From contig JAFEDD010000044.1 in the NCBI GenBank assembly GCA_018241765.1, positions 54,885 to 118,884 of the forward strand: a DNA stretch of 64,000 nucleotides, read 5' to 3'. Within the stretch, counting starts at the first letter, position 1; each line of letters begins with the position of its first letter. Position numbers and translations under genes: made by a program. The notes under the pieces are model-generated. The model was not told the DNA's origin, made no database searches, and worked only from the letters and a program-made list of their open reading frames with translations. This document shows, piece by piece, positions 8,071 to 16,022 of the stretch. The stretch comes from Pseudomonadota bacterium. Lineage in GTDB: Bacteria; Pseudomonadota; Gammaproteobacteria; Burkholderiales; Casimicrobiaceae.

Positions 8071-9099
8071 CTACTCGCGATAGAAGCGATAGGGGATCTT
8101 TTCATTGCGGAATGGATGCTCGTCGCGCACGTGGTGCGCGAGTGAAGCGTCGAGCAGGCGCTGGCCCGCCGTCAAGGCGTGATTCAACGTGTAATGCTGT
8201 GCGAGCATCCAGTCGACCGCCTCGTTGCCGAGGAAGCAGCGTTCGTGACGGGTGCCGCGCACACTGCGATCGGCAACCCTGAACCCCGCTTCGCTGCGGA
8301 TCACTGCGTAGAAATCCTCCAGCGACCACGCCGGCGGGAGTTGCGCCACCCGAAAGTAACCGCCGCCCGGACCAAACTCTGCCGCGCGATCGATGTGATA
8401 GATGAGATCGGCCGCCTGCAGCGCCTGCCCGATCGCGATCGCGCGTTCCCGGTCGACGCGCAACGCCCGTTCGAGCCACACGATCGCCTCATCGGCCTCG
8501 AAGCATTCCGGATGCGAGCGCAGGAGTTGGCTGCGATCGGCGATGGCCACGCCGCCCGAACGCTGCATGCGAAAGGCAAGCGCGCCAAGGTCGATGCCCG
8601 CGGCTTCGGCGGCCGCGATGCGCTGCGCCGCGCGGCCACCGCCGGTCTGTGCTGCGGCACGCAGGTACGGCGCAATGCGCCGGCTCATCGCGCTGGCGCC
8701 CTCGGTGGAGCCGGTCAGCGCAGCGAGCAGCGCTTCGCCAGTCGCCGCCCAACGCCATGGCGTGATGCGTGCAAAGGCATGCGCGGCACCCGCCTCGCGC
8801 GCCCACGTGGCAACCACGGGATGCAGCCACTCGCATGCCGAGGCAATCACCGCAATCGATGCCGCTGGCGTGGTTTGCCGCACCCGCGTGCAGGCGTTGG
8901 CGAGGCGGACACCGCGTGCGCCGAGGCGCGCGAGGTCGAGCACCACGCCGAGCGGCATGCCGCCGGTGTCCTTGTTCAGTTTGCGTTGCAGATCGGCGGC
9001 ATCGTCGAAGGCGTCGAGCGTCCCTTTCAGGGCATCCATGCTCGCGCGCATCAGCGCCAGCGTGACGGGGTTGTCGGAGAGCAGAAGAAGTCGCAGCAT
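8071..9099 (-). CDS. Tandem DEP-domain protein with a receiver-like N-terminal half
   Basis: 342-residue soluble protein. Residues 1-130 look like a degenerate response-regulator receiver fold (LRLLLLSDNPVTLALM, then VVLDLARLGARG and ASIAVIASA) but lack the usual acidic pair and the clear phospho-acceptor context. Residues about 177-252 and 266-341 are two DEP domains. Each has a short basic strand, a CF motif (HPECFEADEAIVWL and HERCFLGNEAVDWM), a helix ending in AIGQAL or TAGQRLLD, and a wing with HID/HVRDEHPF ending in YFR or YRFYRE. DEP domains bind membranes or receptors in eukaryotic signalling proteins; bacterial roles are poorly known. I start it at the ATG at 9099 because the upstream extension is not hydrophobic or conserved-looking. 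It ends 62 bases from gspF, convergent with it. Confidence 0.7.
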   Translation of the reverse strand: MLRLLLLSDNPVTLALMRASMDALKGTLDAFDDAADLQRKLNKDTGGMPLGVVLDLARLGARGVRLANACTRVRQTTPAASIAVIASACEWLHPVVATWAREAGAAHAFARITPWRWAATGEALLAALTGSTEGASAMSRRIAPYLRAAAQTGGGRAAQRIAAAEAAGIDLGALAFRMQRSGGVAIADRSQLLRSHPECFEADEAIVWLERALRVDRERAIAIGQALQAADLIYHIDRAAEFGPGGGYFRVAQLPPAWSLEDFYAVIRSEAGFRVADRSVRGTRHERCFLGNEAVDWMLAQHYTLNHALTAGQRLLDASLAHHVRDEHPFRNEKIPYRFYRE

Positions 9100-9213
9100 C
9101 GCGTGGTCCGGTGCATCACGGTGTCGCACTTCGCGCGCGGGCACGCCGCGCGGTGGGGCGGGTTATGGATACTATTCCATTGTCGTCGTTATGCGGAAGT
9201 GCTCTTGACTGCC

Positions 9214-9744
9214 ATGTTGTTGCGCGATGCCACGGAAGCCGATTTCGGCGCGATCGAAGCCATCTACGCTCATTGGGTCGATCATGGCAGCGCCAGCTTC
9301 GAACTGGTGGCGCCGGCGCGCGACGAGATCGCGCGTCGCCACGCCGAAGTGGGCGCCCGCGGCCTGCCCTGGCTCGTGGCCGAGCAGGGTGGGCGCGTGC
9401 TCGGCTACGCCTACGCGAACTGGTTTCGCCCGCGTCCCGCATACCGTTTCGCGCTCGAAAGCTCGGTCTATGTGGCGCCGGGCATGCAGCGCGGTGGCAT
9501 CGCGCGGTTGCTGATGGTGGAGTTGATGACGCGCTGCGAACTCGCCGGGGCGCGGCAGATGATCGCGGTGATCGGGGACTCCGGCAACGCGCCCTCCATT
9601 GCGCTGCACCGCTCGCTCGGGTTCCAGCACGCGGGAACGTTGCAGGCGGTGGGCTGGAAGTTCGAGCGCTGGCTCGATGTGGTGCTGATGCAGCGAGCGC
9701 TCGGTCGCGCCGATCGCAGCCCGCCAACGGTGAGCGCACCGTGA
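9214..9744 (+). CDS. GNAT family N-acetyltransferase, phosphinothricin acetyltransferase-like
   Basis: 176-residue acetyl-CoA-dependent N-acetyltransferase close to the Pat/MddA/YncA group, which acetylates phosphinothricin, methionine sulfoximine or similar amino acid analogues. Seen are the LRDATEADFGAIEAIYAHWV start, SFELVAPARDE, the LGYAYANWFRPRPAYRF strand, SVYVAPGMQRGGIARLLM (the acetyl-CoA-binding Q/RxxGxG/A turn) and NAPSIALHRSLGFQHAGTL. The ATG at 9214 gives the family's usual N-terminus. A TTG at 9205 with GGAAG 5 bases before it would add three residues and has better spacing. Its stop overlaps the GTG of the next gene (GTGA), so the two are coupled. The substrate is inferred from family only. 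Confidence 0.85.
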   Translation: MLLRDATEADFGAIEAIYAHWVDHGSASFELVAPARDEIARRHAEVGARGLPWLVAEQGGRVLGYAYANWFRPRPAYRFALESSVYVAPGMQRGGIARLLMVELMTRCELAGARQMIAVIGDSGNAPSIALHRSLGFQHAGTLQAVGWKFERWLDVVLMQRALGRADRSPPTVSAP

Positions 9745-11516
9745 CGCGCGAGGGCCGTTGCGCATACGTCGCCCGCGCGCAGCGGTGGTGCGTGCGGCTC
9801 GCCGCGTGCGTACTGGTGCTGTCGTGCGCCGTGCAGGCGCAGGATCAGGCCCCCGAATTGCCCAGCGGAAGCGTAGCGAAGCAGGGCGTGCGCTTTGCCC
9901 GGCAAGGCGTTGCCGCGGCCAATCCGCTGGCGGTGGAGGCGGGTTACGCCATGCTGCGGCAGGGCGGCAGCGCGATCGACGCCGCCATTGCCGCGCAACT
10001 CGTGCTCGGTCTCGTCGAGCCGCAGAGTTCCGGCCTGGGCGGCGGAGCCTTCATCGTCATGCATGACGCCAGAACCGGTCGCGCCCGCAGCTACGATGGC
10101 CGCGAGACGGCCCCGGCCGCGGCAAAGCCGACGCGCTTCATCGCGCCCGACGGCCTGCCGATGAAGTTTCACGACGCCGTCGTCGGCGGGCGTGCCGTCG
10201 GCGTGCCGGGGACGGTGGCGCTGCTCGCCGAGGTGCACCGCAAGCATGGCCGCCTGCCCTGGCGCACGCTATTTGGGCCGGCCATTGCGCTTGCGCGGCA
10301 GGGTTTTCCGGTGAGCCCGCGGCTGCACATGCAATTGGCAGGCGAGCGCTTCTTGAAGAACGACCCGGTGTCGCGCGCCTATTTCTACACGCCGGAGGGT
10401 GCACCGTGGCCGGTCGGTCACGCCCTGAAAAACCCGGACTACGCGAAGACGCTCATCGCGATTCGCGATGGTGGCGCTGCGGCTTTCTACACGGGCGACA
10501 TCGCCTCCGACATCGTGCGCGTGGCGCGTGCGCAAAGTCATGCGAGTGATCTGACCGAAGCGGATTTCGCCGCCTACCGCGTCATCGAGCGCACGCCCGT
10601 CTGTACCCGCTACCGCGGGCTTCGCGTGTGTGGCATGCCGCCGCCATCCTCCGGCGGCATCGCCGTGGCGCAGATGCTCGCCTTCCTCGAGCGCTTCCCG
10701 ATGGCGGCGTGGGGGCCGGGCTCGCTCGACGCCGTGCACGTGTTTGCCGAGGCCGGGCGCCTTGCCTTCGCTGATCGCAACCGCTACGTGGCCGATCCGG
10801 ATTTCGTCGCGGTTCCACGCGGGCTGCTCGATCACGACTACCTCGAGCGCCGCGCCGCTCAGATCGATCTCGCGCGAAGCATGGGGCGCGCCGAACCGGG
10901 CACACCTCCCGGCGCCCAGGTCGCGTTCGCTCCCGATGCCACCGTCGAAGTCTCGGGCACATCGCACCTTTCGGTGGTCGACCGCTACGGCAACGCGGTG
11001 GCGATGACCACCACCATCGAAGATCAGTTCGGCGCCCGCGTCATGGTGCGCGGCTTTCTGCTGAACAACGAGCTGACCGACTTTTCCTTCGTGCCGGAGG
11101 AGGGCGGGCGGCCGGTGGCGAACCGCATCGAAGCGGGCAAACGGCCACGCTCATCGATCGCGCCGACCCTCGTCTACGACCGTCGTGGCAAGCCCATCAT
11201 CGTCACCGGTTCGCCCGGCGGCAGCGCCATCATCAACTACGTTGCCAAGAGCATCGTGGCGCTGGTCGACTGGGGGCTCACGCCGCAGCAGGCGGCTGAC
11301 CTGCCGAACTTTGGCTCGCGCAACGGGCCGACCGAGCTCGAGCGCGGCACCTCGCTCGTTTCGCTGAAACCCGAGTTGGAGCAACGCGGACACACCGTCA
11401 GCGTGATCGACTTCACCAGCGGCTTGCACATCCTGCAGCGCATCGACGGCGCACGCGGTGGCCCTTGGCGCGGCGGCGCCGACCCGCGCCGCGAAGGCAT
11501 CGTGCTCGGCGATTGA
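9741..11516 (+). CDS. ggt: Gamma-glutamyltransferase (glutathione hydrolase) precursor
   Basis: Periplasmic N-terminal-nucleophile hydrolase that transfers or hydrolyses the gamma-glutamyl group of glutathione. The 591-residue precursor has a signal peptide (LAACVLVLSCAVQAQ) and the large-subunit motifs AANPLAVEAGYAMLRQGGSA, QSSGLGGGAF and DGRETAP. The autoprocessing site is SGTSHLSVVD, where Thr407 is the predicted nucleophile of the small subunit. Downstream SSIAPTLVY and SPGGSAI form the oxyanion and substrate region. The GTG at 9741 overlaps the stop of the acetyltransferase gene by 4 bases. Role: salvage of glutathione-derived amino acids in the periplasm. Confidence 0.93.
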   Translation: MTREGRCAYVARAQRWCVRLAACVLVLSCAVQAQDQAPELPSGSVAKQGVRFARQGVAAANPLAVEAGYAMLRQGGSAIDAAIAAQLVLGLVEPQSSGLGGGAFIVMHDARTGRARSYDGRETAPAAAKPTRFIAPDGLPMKFHDAVVGGRAVGVPGTVALLAEVHRKHGRLPWRTLFGPAIALARQGFPVSPRLHMQLAGERFLKNDPVSRAYFYTPEGAPWPVGHALKNPDYAKTLIAIRDGGAAAFYTGDIASDIVRVARAQSHASDLTEADFAAYRVIERTPVCTRYRGLRVCGMPPPSSGGIAVAQMLAFLERFPMAAWGPGSLDAVHVFAEAGRLAFADRNRYVADPDFVAVPRGLLDHDYLERRAAQIDLARSMGRAEPGTPPGAQVAFAPDATVEVSGTSHLSVVDRYGNAVAMTTTIEDQFGARVMVRGFLLNNELTDFSFVPEEGGRPVANRIEAGKRPRSSIAPTLVYDRRGKPIIVTGSPGGSAIINYVAKSIVALVDWGLTPQQAADLPNFGSRNGPTELERGTSLVSLKPELEQRGHTVSVIDFTSGLHILQRIDGARGGPWRGGADPRREGIVLGD

Positions 11517-11619
11517 ACGACGGCGCGGTGTACGCGGGCCGGGTGTGCCCGTCGCGGCACGTGGCGCGGATGAACACGCTGACGCTCGCGCGCCGCAAAG
11601 CGCGGGTGAAACCGGATAT

Positions 11620-11648
11620 TTCAATGGTTCAGGTTTAACCGATATATT
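11620..11648 (+). promoter_or_regulatory. Candidate sigma-70 promoter for the beta-helix protein gene
   Basis: TTCAAT at 11620-11625 and TATATT at 11643-11648 are 17 bases apart in the only AT-rich part of the 175-base gap after ggt. The -10 matches 5 of 6 consensus positions and the -35 only 3. A GGGGG-containing ribosome site (about 11683-11687) lies just before the ATG at 11692. Confidence 0.4.
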
Positions 11649-11691
11649 GTCTGCAACGACCGATAACTTCTCGTTCAAGCAAGGGGGCAAC

Positions 11692-14193
11692 ATGAACAGG
11701 AACAGGACTGACGGCTCGGGCCGGTCTCGCGCGCTGGCCGTCGTCTCGGGTTTCGGCGCGCTGTGCGTGGCAACGCTCGCCAGTGCCGCCACCATCACGG
11801 TCAATTCGCTGGCTGATGATGTGTTCGTCAACGTCAGCGGCGCCACGTTCTCCGACGCCGCCTACACGATGCCGGTCAGCCCGACGTATTGCACGCTGCG
11901 CATGGCGTTGGCGGCGGCGAATCTCGATGTCGCGGTGGGGGGTTGTTTGGCGGGCAGCGGCACCGACACCATCACCATCACGCAGACGGGCACGATCCTG
12001 CTGTCGCAGGTGTCCATGGAGCCGGTGGGGGCCTTCTCGGGCACGAAAACCTGGCTGCTGTACTCCACCGGCAACGTCGTCATCAACGGCCCCGGCATCG
12101 ATCGACTGACCATCAATGGCGGCGGTTTGTCGGCTGGCGCTGCGGGGTTGCGTGCATTGGTGGTCAGTGACAACGCTGCGATGACCGATGCGCCGGCGAC
12201 CATCAGCAACCTCAGCTTCCGCGAGGGGCGTTCCGTGGGCTCCATTGCGGCCACCGGAGGCTCGGCCGGCGGCTGCCTGTTCAGCCGCGAGTCGCTGACG
12301 CTTTCGTCAGTCGCATTCGTCGACTGCGAGGCGGCGGGCGTCGGCAACGGGGTGAGCAACTTCGCCACGGTTGGCGGAGCCTTCGCCGGTGGCGCCGCCG
12401 CTGCGACAGACGTGCTTCCCAATTTCAGCTTCACCGATGTGCGCTTCACTGGCAACCGCACGGCGCATGGCACGGCCGCGTCCGGCTTCACCTCGGCCGC
12501 CGGCGCCGCGGCGTTGGGTGGCGGCTCGGGGCTCTTCGTAGGTAACGTGACGCTGAAGAACGTGGAATTCAGCGGCAACAGTGCGGAATCGATCGGGGCG
12601 CTTCGCATCGCCAACGGCAACAACGCGACGCTGCAAAACGTCAAATTCGTGTCCAATCTGGCGTCGACCGGCAACGATGGTGCGTTTCTCATCGCTGACA
12701 TGAAAGGCTCGGTCACGCTGACCGGTGGCGGCGCCCTGGGCAACTCGGCGCAGCGCCGTGGCGCGGGCCAGATCGCCACCGTGGGCGCCGCCGTATCATC
12801 CGGGCCGGTGGTGCAAATCAGCGACTGGTCGTTCGTCGGCAACGCGGCCCGAAGCCAGGACATTGGTGGCTTGAGCATCATGACCGACACGTTCGATGGC
12901 AGCGGCAACTGTACGTTCACGCAACTGCGCGAGGTCCGGCTCACCAACGTCTCGTTCGAGGGCAACACCGCGTCGCAGTCGCGAGGCGGTTTGCGCATCG
13001 GCTGCAGCGCCGACGTGACGCTGACCGGCGTCGACTTCCTGTCCAACGAGGTCAGCGGCAACGCCACGGCCAGCAGTGGCGGCAACAGCGCGGGCGTCAT
13101 TCACGACGTCGCCAACCTGACGATGACCAACGTCAGCGTCGTCGGCAATCGCACCTATGCCGGCGCCACTGCGGGTGGCTACGGTGTGTTCACCGTCGTG
13201 GGAGGCCCGTCCGCGTCGGTGTTCCCGTCCGTGTGGCCGCTCCCACACAGCCTCACCGCGACCGGCCTGCTGATCAAGGACAACTGGGCCGAAAAAAACG
13301 AGGGCGGCATGACGCTGCGGCCCAACGGCGCCGGGCGCAATTACGTCGTGCGCGGCGCGGCCGTGGTCGGCAACCGTGCTCAGGGGCTTCCTGGCCTCTT
13401 CCTCGATGCCACCGGGAACTACGTCGTCGCCAACAGCACGTTCTCCGGCAACCAGGCAACGGCGGGCATGGGTGCGCTGGCCGTCAATGCGCATGCGGCG
13501 TCGGGCACCAATGCGGTGAGCATCGTCAACGTCACCTCGGCGCGCAACGGCGCGACCACCGACCCTATCGGCGTCAACGCGTGGGATCCGAACGGCGGCC
13601 CCACCCCCGCGCCGGCGGCCAACATCGCCATTCGCAACACGATTTTCGGAACCTTCCAACCGGGCAATGGCGCACCGGGCTATTTCCCCGCCATGTCGGG
13701 CGTCACCTACACCGTCGCCAACTCCCTCATCGAGGGCTATTACGCACCCAACATGCCCTCCGGTATTTGCGGCGTCAACGGCGTCTGGTGCAACGTCGAC
13801 GCCCGCCTCGAGGGCCTTGCCGGCAACGGTGGCGCGACCCCGACGCACGCGCTGCGCCCCGGCAGCCCCGCGCTCGACGCTGGCGACAACGCGACGGCGA
13901 CGGCGTTTGGCCTGACCACCGATCAACGCGGCAGCGGTTTTGTGCGTGTCATCAACGGCACGGTCGACATCGGCGCCTTCGAGTCGCCCCTGCTTGCCGG
14001 CGTGTTCCCCTGCAAGCTCGACATGGACGGCGACAATCAGGTGCATGCCAACAAGGAGGGTTTGGTGCTGCTGCGCGCGATGCTCGGCTTCACGGGCGCA
14101 GCGGTGGTCAACGGCACCGGCATCAGTCAGGGGCAGTGGGACGCCGCGCGCAACAACCTCAATGCCAACTGCGGCACCAGCTTCGCGCCATGA
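11692..14193 (+). CDS. Exported right-handed beta-helix protein with CSLREA-type start and dockerin-like C-terminus
   Basis: 833-residue exported protein. A signal peptide (to about LASAA) is followed by TITVNSLADDVFVN and CTLRMALAAAN, the CSLREA-type motif found at the start of many secreted beta-helix proteins. The body is a long series of Asn/Gly-rich strands (VTLKNVEFSGN, ATLQNVKFVSN, LTNVSFEGNTA, TLTGVDFLSNEV), typical of a parallel beta-helix, and ends in the choice-of-anchor-Q-like segment GSPALDAGDNATA and DIGAFESP. The last 60 residues are a separate module: CKLDMDGDNQVHANKEG, then VLLRAMLGFTG and a final Cys, resembling a dockerin calcium loop. Function is unknown; surface adhesion or polysaccharide binding is an inference. 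It precedes two more exported proteins on the same strand. Confidence 0.8.
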   Translation: MNRNRTDGSGRSRALAVVSGFGALCVATLASAATITVNSLADDVFVNVSGATFSDAAYTMPVSPTYCTLRMALAAANLDVAVGGCLAGSGTDTITITQTGTILLSQVSMEPVGAFSGTKTWLLYSTGNVVINGPGIDRLTINGGGLSAGAAGLRALVVSDNAAMTDAPATISNLSFREGRSVGSIAATGGSAGGCLFSRESLTLSSVAFVDCEAAGVGNGVSNFATVGGAFAGGAAAATDVLPNFSFTDVRFTGNRTAHGTAASGFTSAAGAAALGGGSGLFVGNVTLKNVEFSGNSAESIGALRIANGNNATLQNVKFVSNLASTGNDGAFLIADMKGSVTLTGGGALGNSAQRRGAGQIATVGAAVSSGPVVQISDWSFVGNAARSQDIGGLSIMTDTFDGSGNCTFTQLREVRLTNVSFEGNTASQSRGGLRIGCSADVTLTGVDFLSNEVSGNATASSGGNSAGVIHDVANLTMTNVSVVGNRTYAGATAGGYGVFTVVGGPSASVFPSVWPLPHSLTATGLLIKDNWAEKNEGGMTLRPNGAGRNYVVRGAAVVGNRAQGLPGLFLDATGNYVVANSTFSGNQATAGMGALAVNAHAASGTNAVSIVNVTSARNGATTDPIGVNAWDPNGGPTPAPAANIAIRNTIFGTFQPGNGAPGYFPAMSGVTYTVANSLIEGYYAPNMPSGICGVNGVWCNVDARLEGLAGNGGATPTHALRPGSPALDAGDNATATAFGLTTDQRGSGFVRVINGTVDIGAFESPLLAGVFPCKLDMDGDNQVHANKEGLVLLRAMLGFTGAAVVNGTGISQGQWDAARNNLNANCGTSFAP

Positions 14194-14228
14194 GCGCACG
14201 CAGTGCCATGATTTCCCTTGCAGGATAT

Positions 14229-14352
14229 CAACAGCTTTTCGTGAAAACCCGCATCCATGAAGGGCTTCGCGGCGAATTTTCGCTTGAGTCGACAGCAAGC
14301 CATTCGAGGCGCCAAGCCCGTTGTGGATGCGCCTTCGCGTCAAAAGCCGTTG
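14229..14352. repeat. Palindromic dispersed repeat, copy A (124 bp)
   Basis: Imperfect inverted repeat starting CAACAGCTTTTC and ending GTCAAAAGCCGTTG. Inner arms read CGCATCCATGAAGGGCTT on the left and CCAAGCCCGTTGTGGATG on the right. The centre of the element (14290.5) falls exactly on GTCGAC at 14288-14293. It shares arms and centre with copies at 21094, 26978 and 39635. It lies in the 517-base gap (14194-14710) between two exported-protein genes, in which I see no gene. Confidence 0.85.
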
Positions 14353-14656
14353 GCGATTCATGAGCCAGTTTGACGTTGCTACGCTTGTGCAGGCAAGGGG
14401 CTTGCGACATCGTTATGACGAGTGCATAATCGAACCCGTCACCCTCGATGCCGGTTCGCCGGCGCCGCAGTGGTCGGATGCGATGTCGTGTTTCAGCCAT
14501 CGAATCCGTTTCTGTGTCGGCGGGGCGAGCGAGCGCCGCGCCGCGGTCGATCGGGTGGGCAGGATGGCGGGGCGTCCACGCGACGAATCGCCGACGGGGG
14601 ATGTAGCGTTTGGGCACCATGAAGGGCGCAGCACGATGACAAACCGAAGGCAATGC

Positions 14657-14685
14657 TTGGTTATTCATGACAATTTGCGTAACAT
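14657..14685 (+). promoter_or_regulatory. Weak candidate promoter for the dockerin-like protein gene
   Basis: TTGGTT at 14657-14662 and TAACAT at 14680-14685 are 17 bases apart in an AT-richer stretch 25 bases before the ATG at 14711. They match consensus in 3 and 4 of 6 positions, so this is tentative. The rest of the gap from 14353 to 14650 holds nothing I can name. Confidence 0.25.
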
Positions 14686-14710
14686 CACATCCATTCACAG
14701 GGGTTTCGCC

Positions 14711-15952
14711 ATGCATTTGAAGAAATTGCTTTCGGTGACGCGCGGCGCGGTGCTGTGCGCCGCCACGCTCGCGGCGACGTCAGCGCTTGCTACCCAAACG
14801 GTCGAGCCGACTCTGGCGGCCGGTGGCGCCAGCATCAACGGCAGCACCCAAAATGTGCCGGCCGGCTCGACGTTCACGTTCTACGGCATGTACAGCGACG
14901 ACGTCGCCTCGCCGGAGAGCGGGCTCGGCCTCAAGGTCAAGTACAACGGCACGCACCTCACCAACGTCACCGTGAGCGAGGAATACACCAAGTGCCGCAT
15001 CGCTGCGGCCGACGTGCAGAACCCCGCCACGGCCACCGCCCAGGCCGTCATGGGCTGGATCGACACCTCGATCCGTCCGAGCGGCGTCGTCGCCTCGGCA
15101 ACCGGCGCCGTCGGCTGGCCCAACCTCGCGGACCTCACCAGCGGCGGCTGCCTGAACCCCGGCAGCATCAACGGTGCCGCCAATGCGGGTGACAACGCAG
15201 GAACCCCCGCTGCAACGGCCGCGTCGCCGCTGAAACTCTTCAAGATCACCGGCACGATGGCCGCCGGCTGCACCTCGGCCGGTGCGTGCACCTCCAGCGT
15301 CACGCTCACCAGCGACGGCAACTACTCCTACGCCAACGGTGGCAGCAGCGGCTTCGCCAACAAGTCGTTCACCATTCAGGGGGCGGCGGCGCCTTCCATT
15401 GCGCTCGCGTCATCCAACCCGTTCGTATCGCGCAAGACGCACGGCGCGGCCGGTACGTTTGACCTTTCCCTTGATCCCGCTGGGTCGGCCACCGCGGGGC
15501 AACCCGTCACGGTGGAACCGCGCCAGGCGCAATCGGGCTCGCATCAGATCGTCATTGCGTTCAACACCAGCGTCACCGGCGCGCAATTCCCGACGGTCAC
15601 GGCGGTCGCCGGCGCAACCAACCTGCCCGTCAGCACGGCGTTCAGCGGCAATGAAATGACGGTCACCATCGGCAGCGCCGGCACGCCGGTACCCAACGCC
15701 TCGCGCGTGGTCGTCACCGCCACCGGCGCAGGCAGCGCTGCCGGGTTGAATCCTAGTGTGGTGGTGGGGTTCTTGTTGGGGGATGTGAATAATTCACGCG
15801 GTGTTACGGGTCAAGACGTACTAACAGTACGGGCCACCTCGGGACAAAGTGCAACTTCAACCACTTACCTTCAGGATGTGAACGTATCGGGCGGGGTGAC
15901 GGGACAAGACGTGCTGATCGTGCGTGGGCAGTCGGGAACCTCGCTCCCTTAG
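14711..15952 (+). CDS. Exported protein with two C-terminal dockerin-like repeats
   Basis: 413-residue exported protein. It has a signal peptide (MHLKKLLSVTRGAVL to about SALA) and an immunoglobulin-like or cohesin-like N-terminal region (VPAGSTFTFYGMYSDD, GLKVKYNGTHLTNVTVS). A second beta domain follows with VIAFNTSVTGAQFPTV and NEMTVTIGSAGTPVPN, which resembles proteins that precede dockerin repeats. The last 60 residues hold two repeats, GDVNNSRGVTGQDVLTVR and DVNVSGGVTGQDVLIVRG, each with the Dx(N)x(S)...D pattern of a calcium-binding dockerin loop, ending in SGTSLP. The final 190 bases are less GC-rich than the rest of the gene, suggesting the repeat module was acquired or exchanged separately. 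Function unknown. Confidence 0.75.
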   Translation: MHLKKLLSVTRGAVLCAATLAATSALATQTVEPTLAAGGASINGSTQNVPAGSTFTFYGMYSDDVASPESGLGLKVKYNGTHLTNVTVSEEYTKCRIAAADVQNPATATAQAVMGWIDTSIRPSGVVASATGAVGWPNLADLTSGGCLNPGSINGAANAGDNAGTPAATAASPLKLFKITGTMAAGCTSAGACTSSVTLTSDGNYSYANGGSSGFANKSFTIQGAAAPSIALASSNPFVSRKTHGAAGTFDLSLDPAGSATAGQPVTVEPRQAQSGSHQIVIAFNTSVTGAQFPTVTAVAGATNLPVSTAFSGNEMTVTIGSAGTPVPNASRVVVTATGAGSAAGLNPSVVVGFLLGDVNNSRGVTGQDVLTVRATSGQSATSTTYLQDVNVSGGVTGQDVLIVRGQSGTSLP

Positions 15953-15958
15953 CGTCAA

Positions 15959-16006
15959 CTGTTTCCGATGTAATCTGTTTCCGATGTAATCTGTTTCCGA
16001 CGTAAT
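15959..16006. repeat. Tandem repeat, 3 x 16 bp
   Basis: Three head-to-tail copies of CTGTTTCCGATGTAAT (15959-15974, 15975-15990, and 15991-16006 with one T-to-C change). They fill most of the 70-base gap between two exported-protein genes and end 16 bases before the next ATG. The unit is direct, not inverted, so it is not a terminator. Confidence 0.9.
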
Positions 16007-16022
16007 CAAGGTATTTATCTTT

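Noticed and set aside
15959-16006. Tandem repeat considered as a CRISPR array
   Set aside because: Units are contiguous with no spacers, only 16 bases long, and no cas gene is present.
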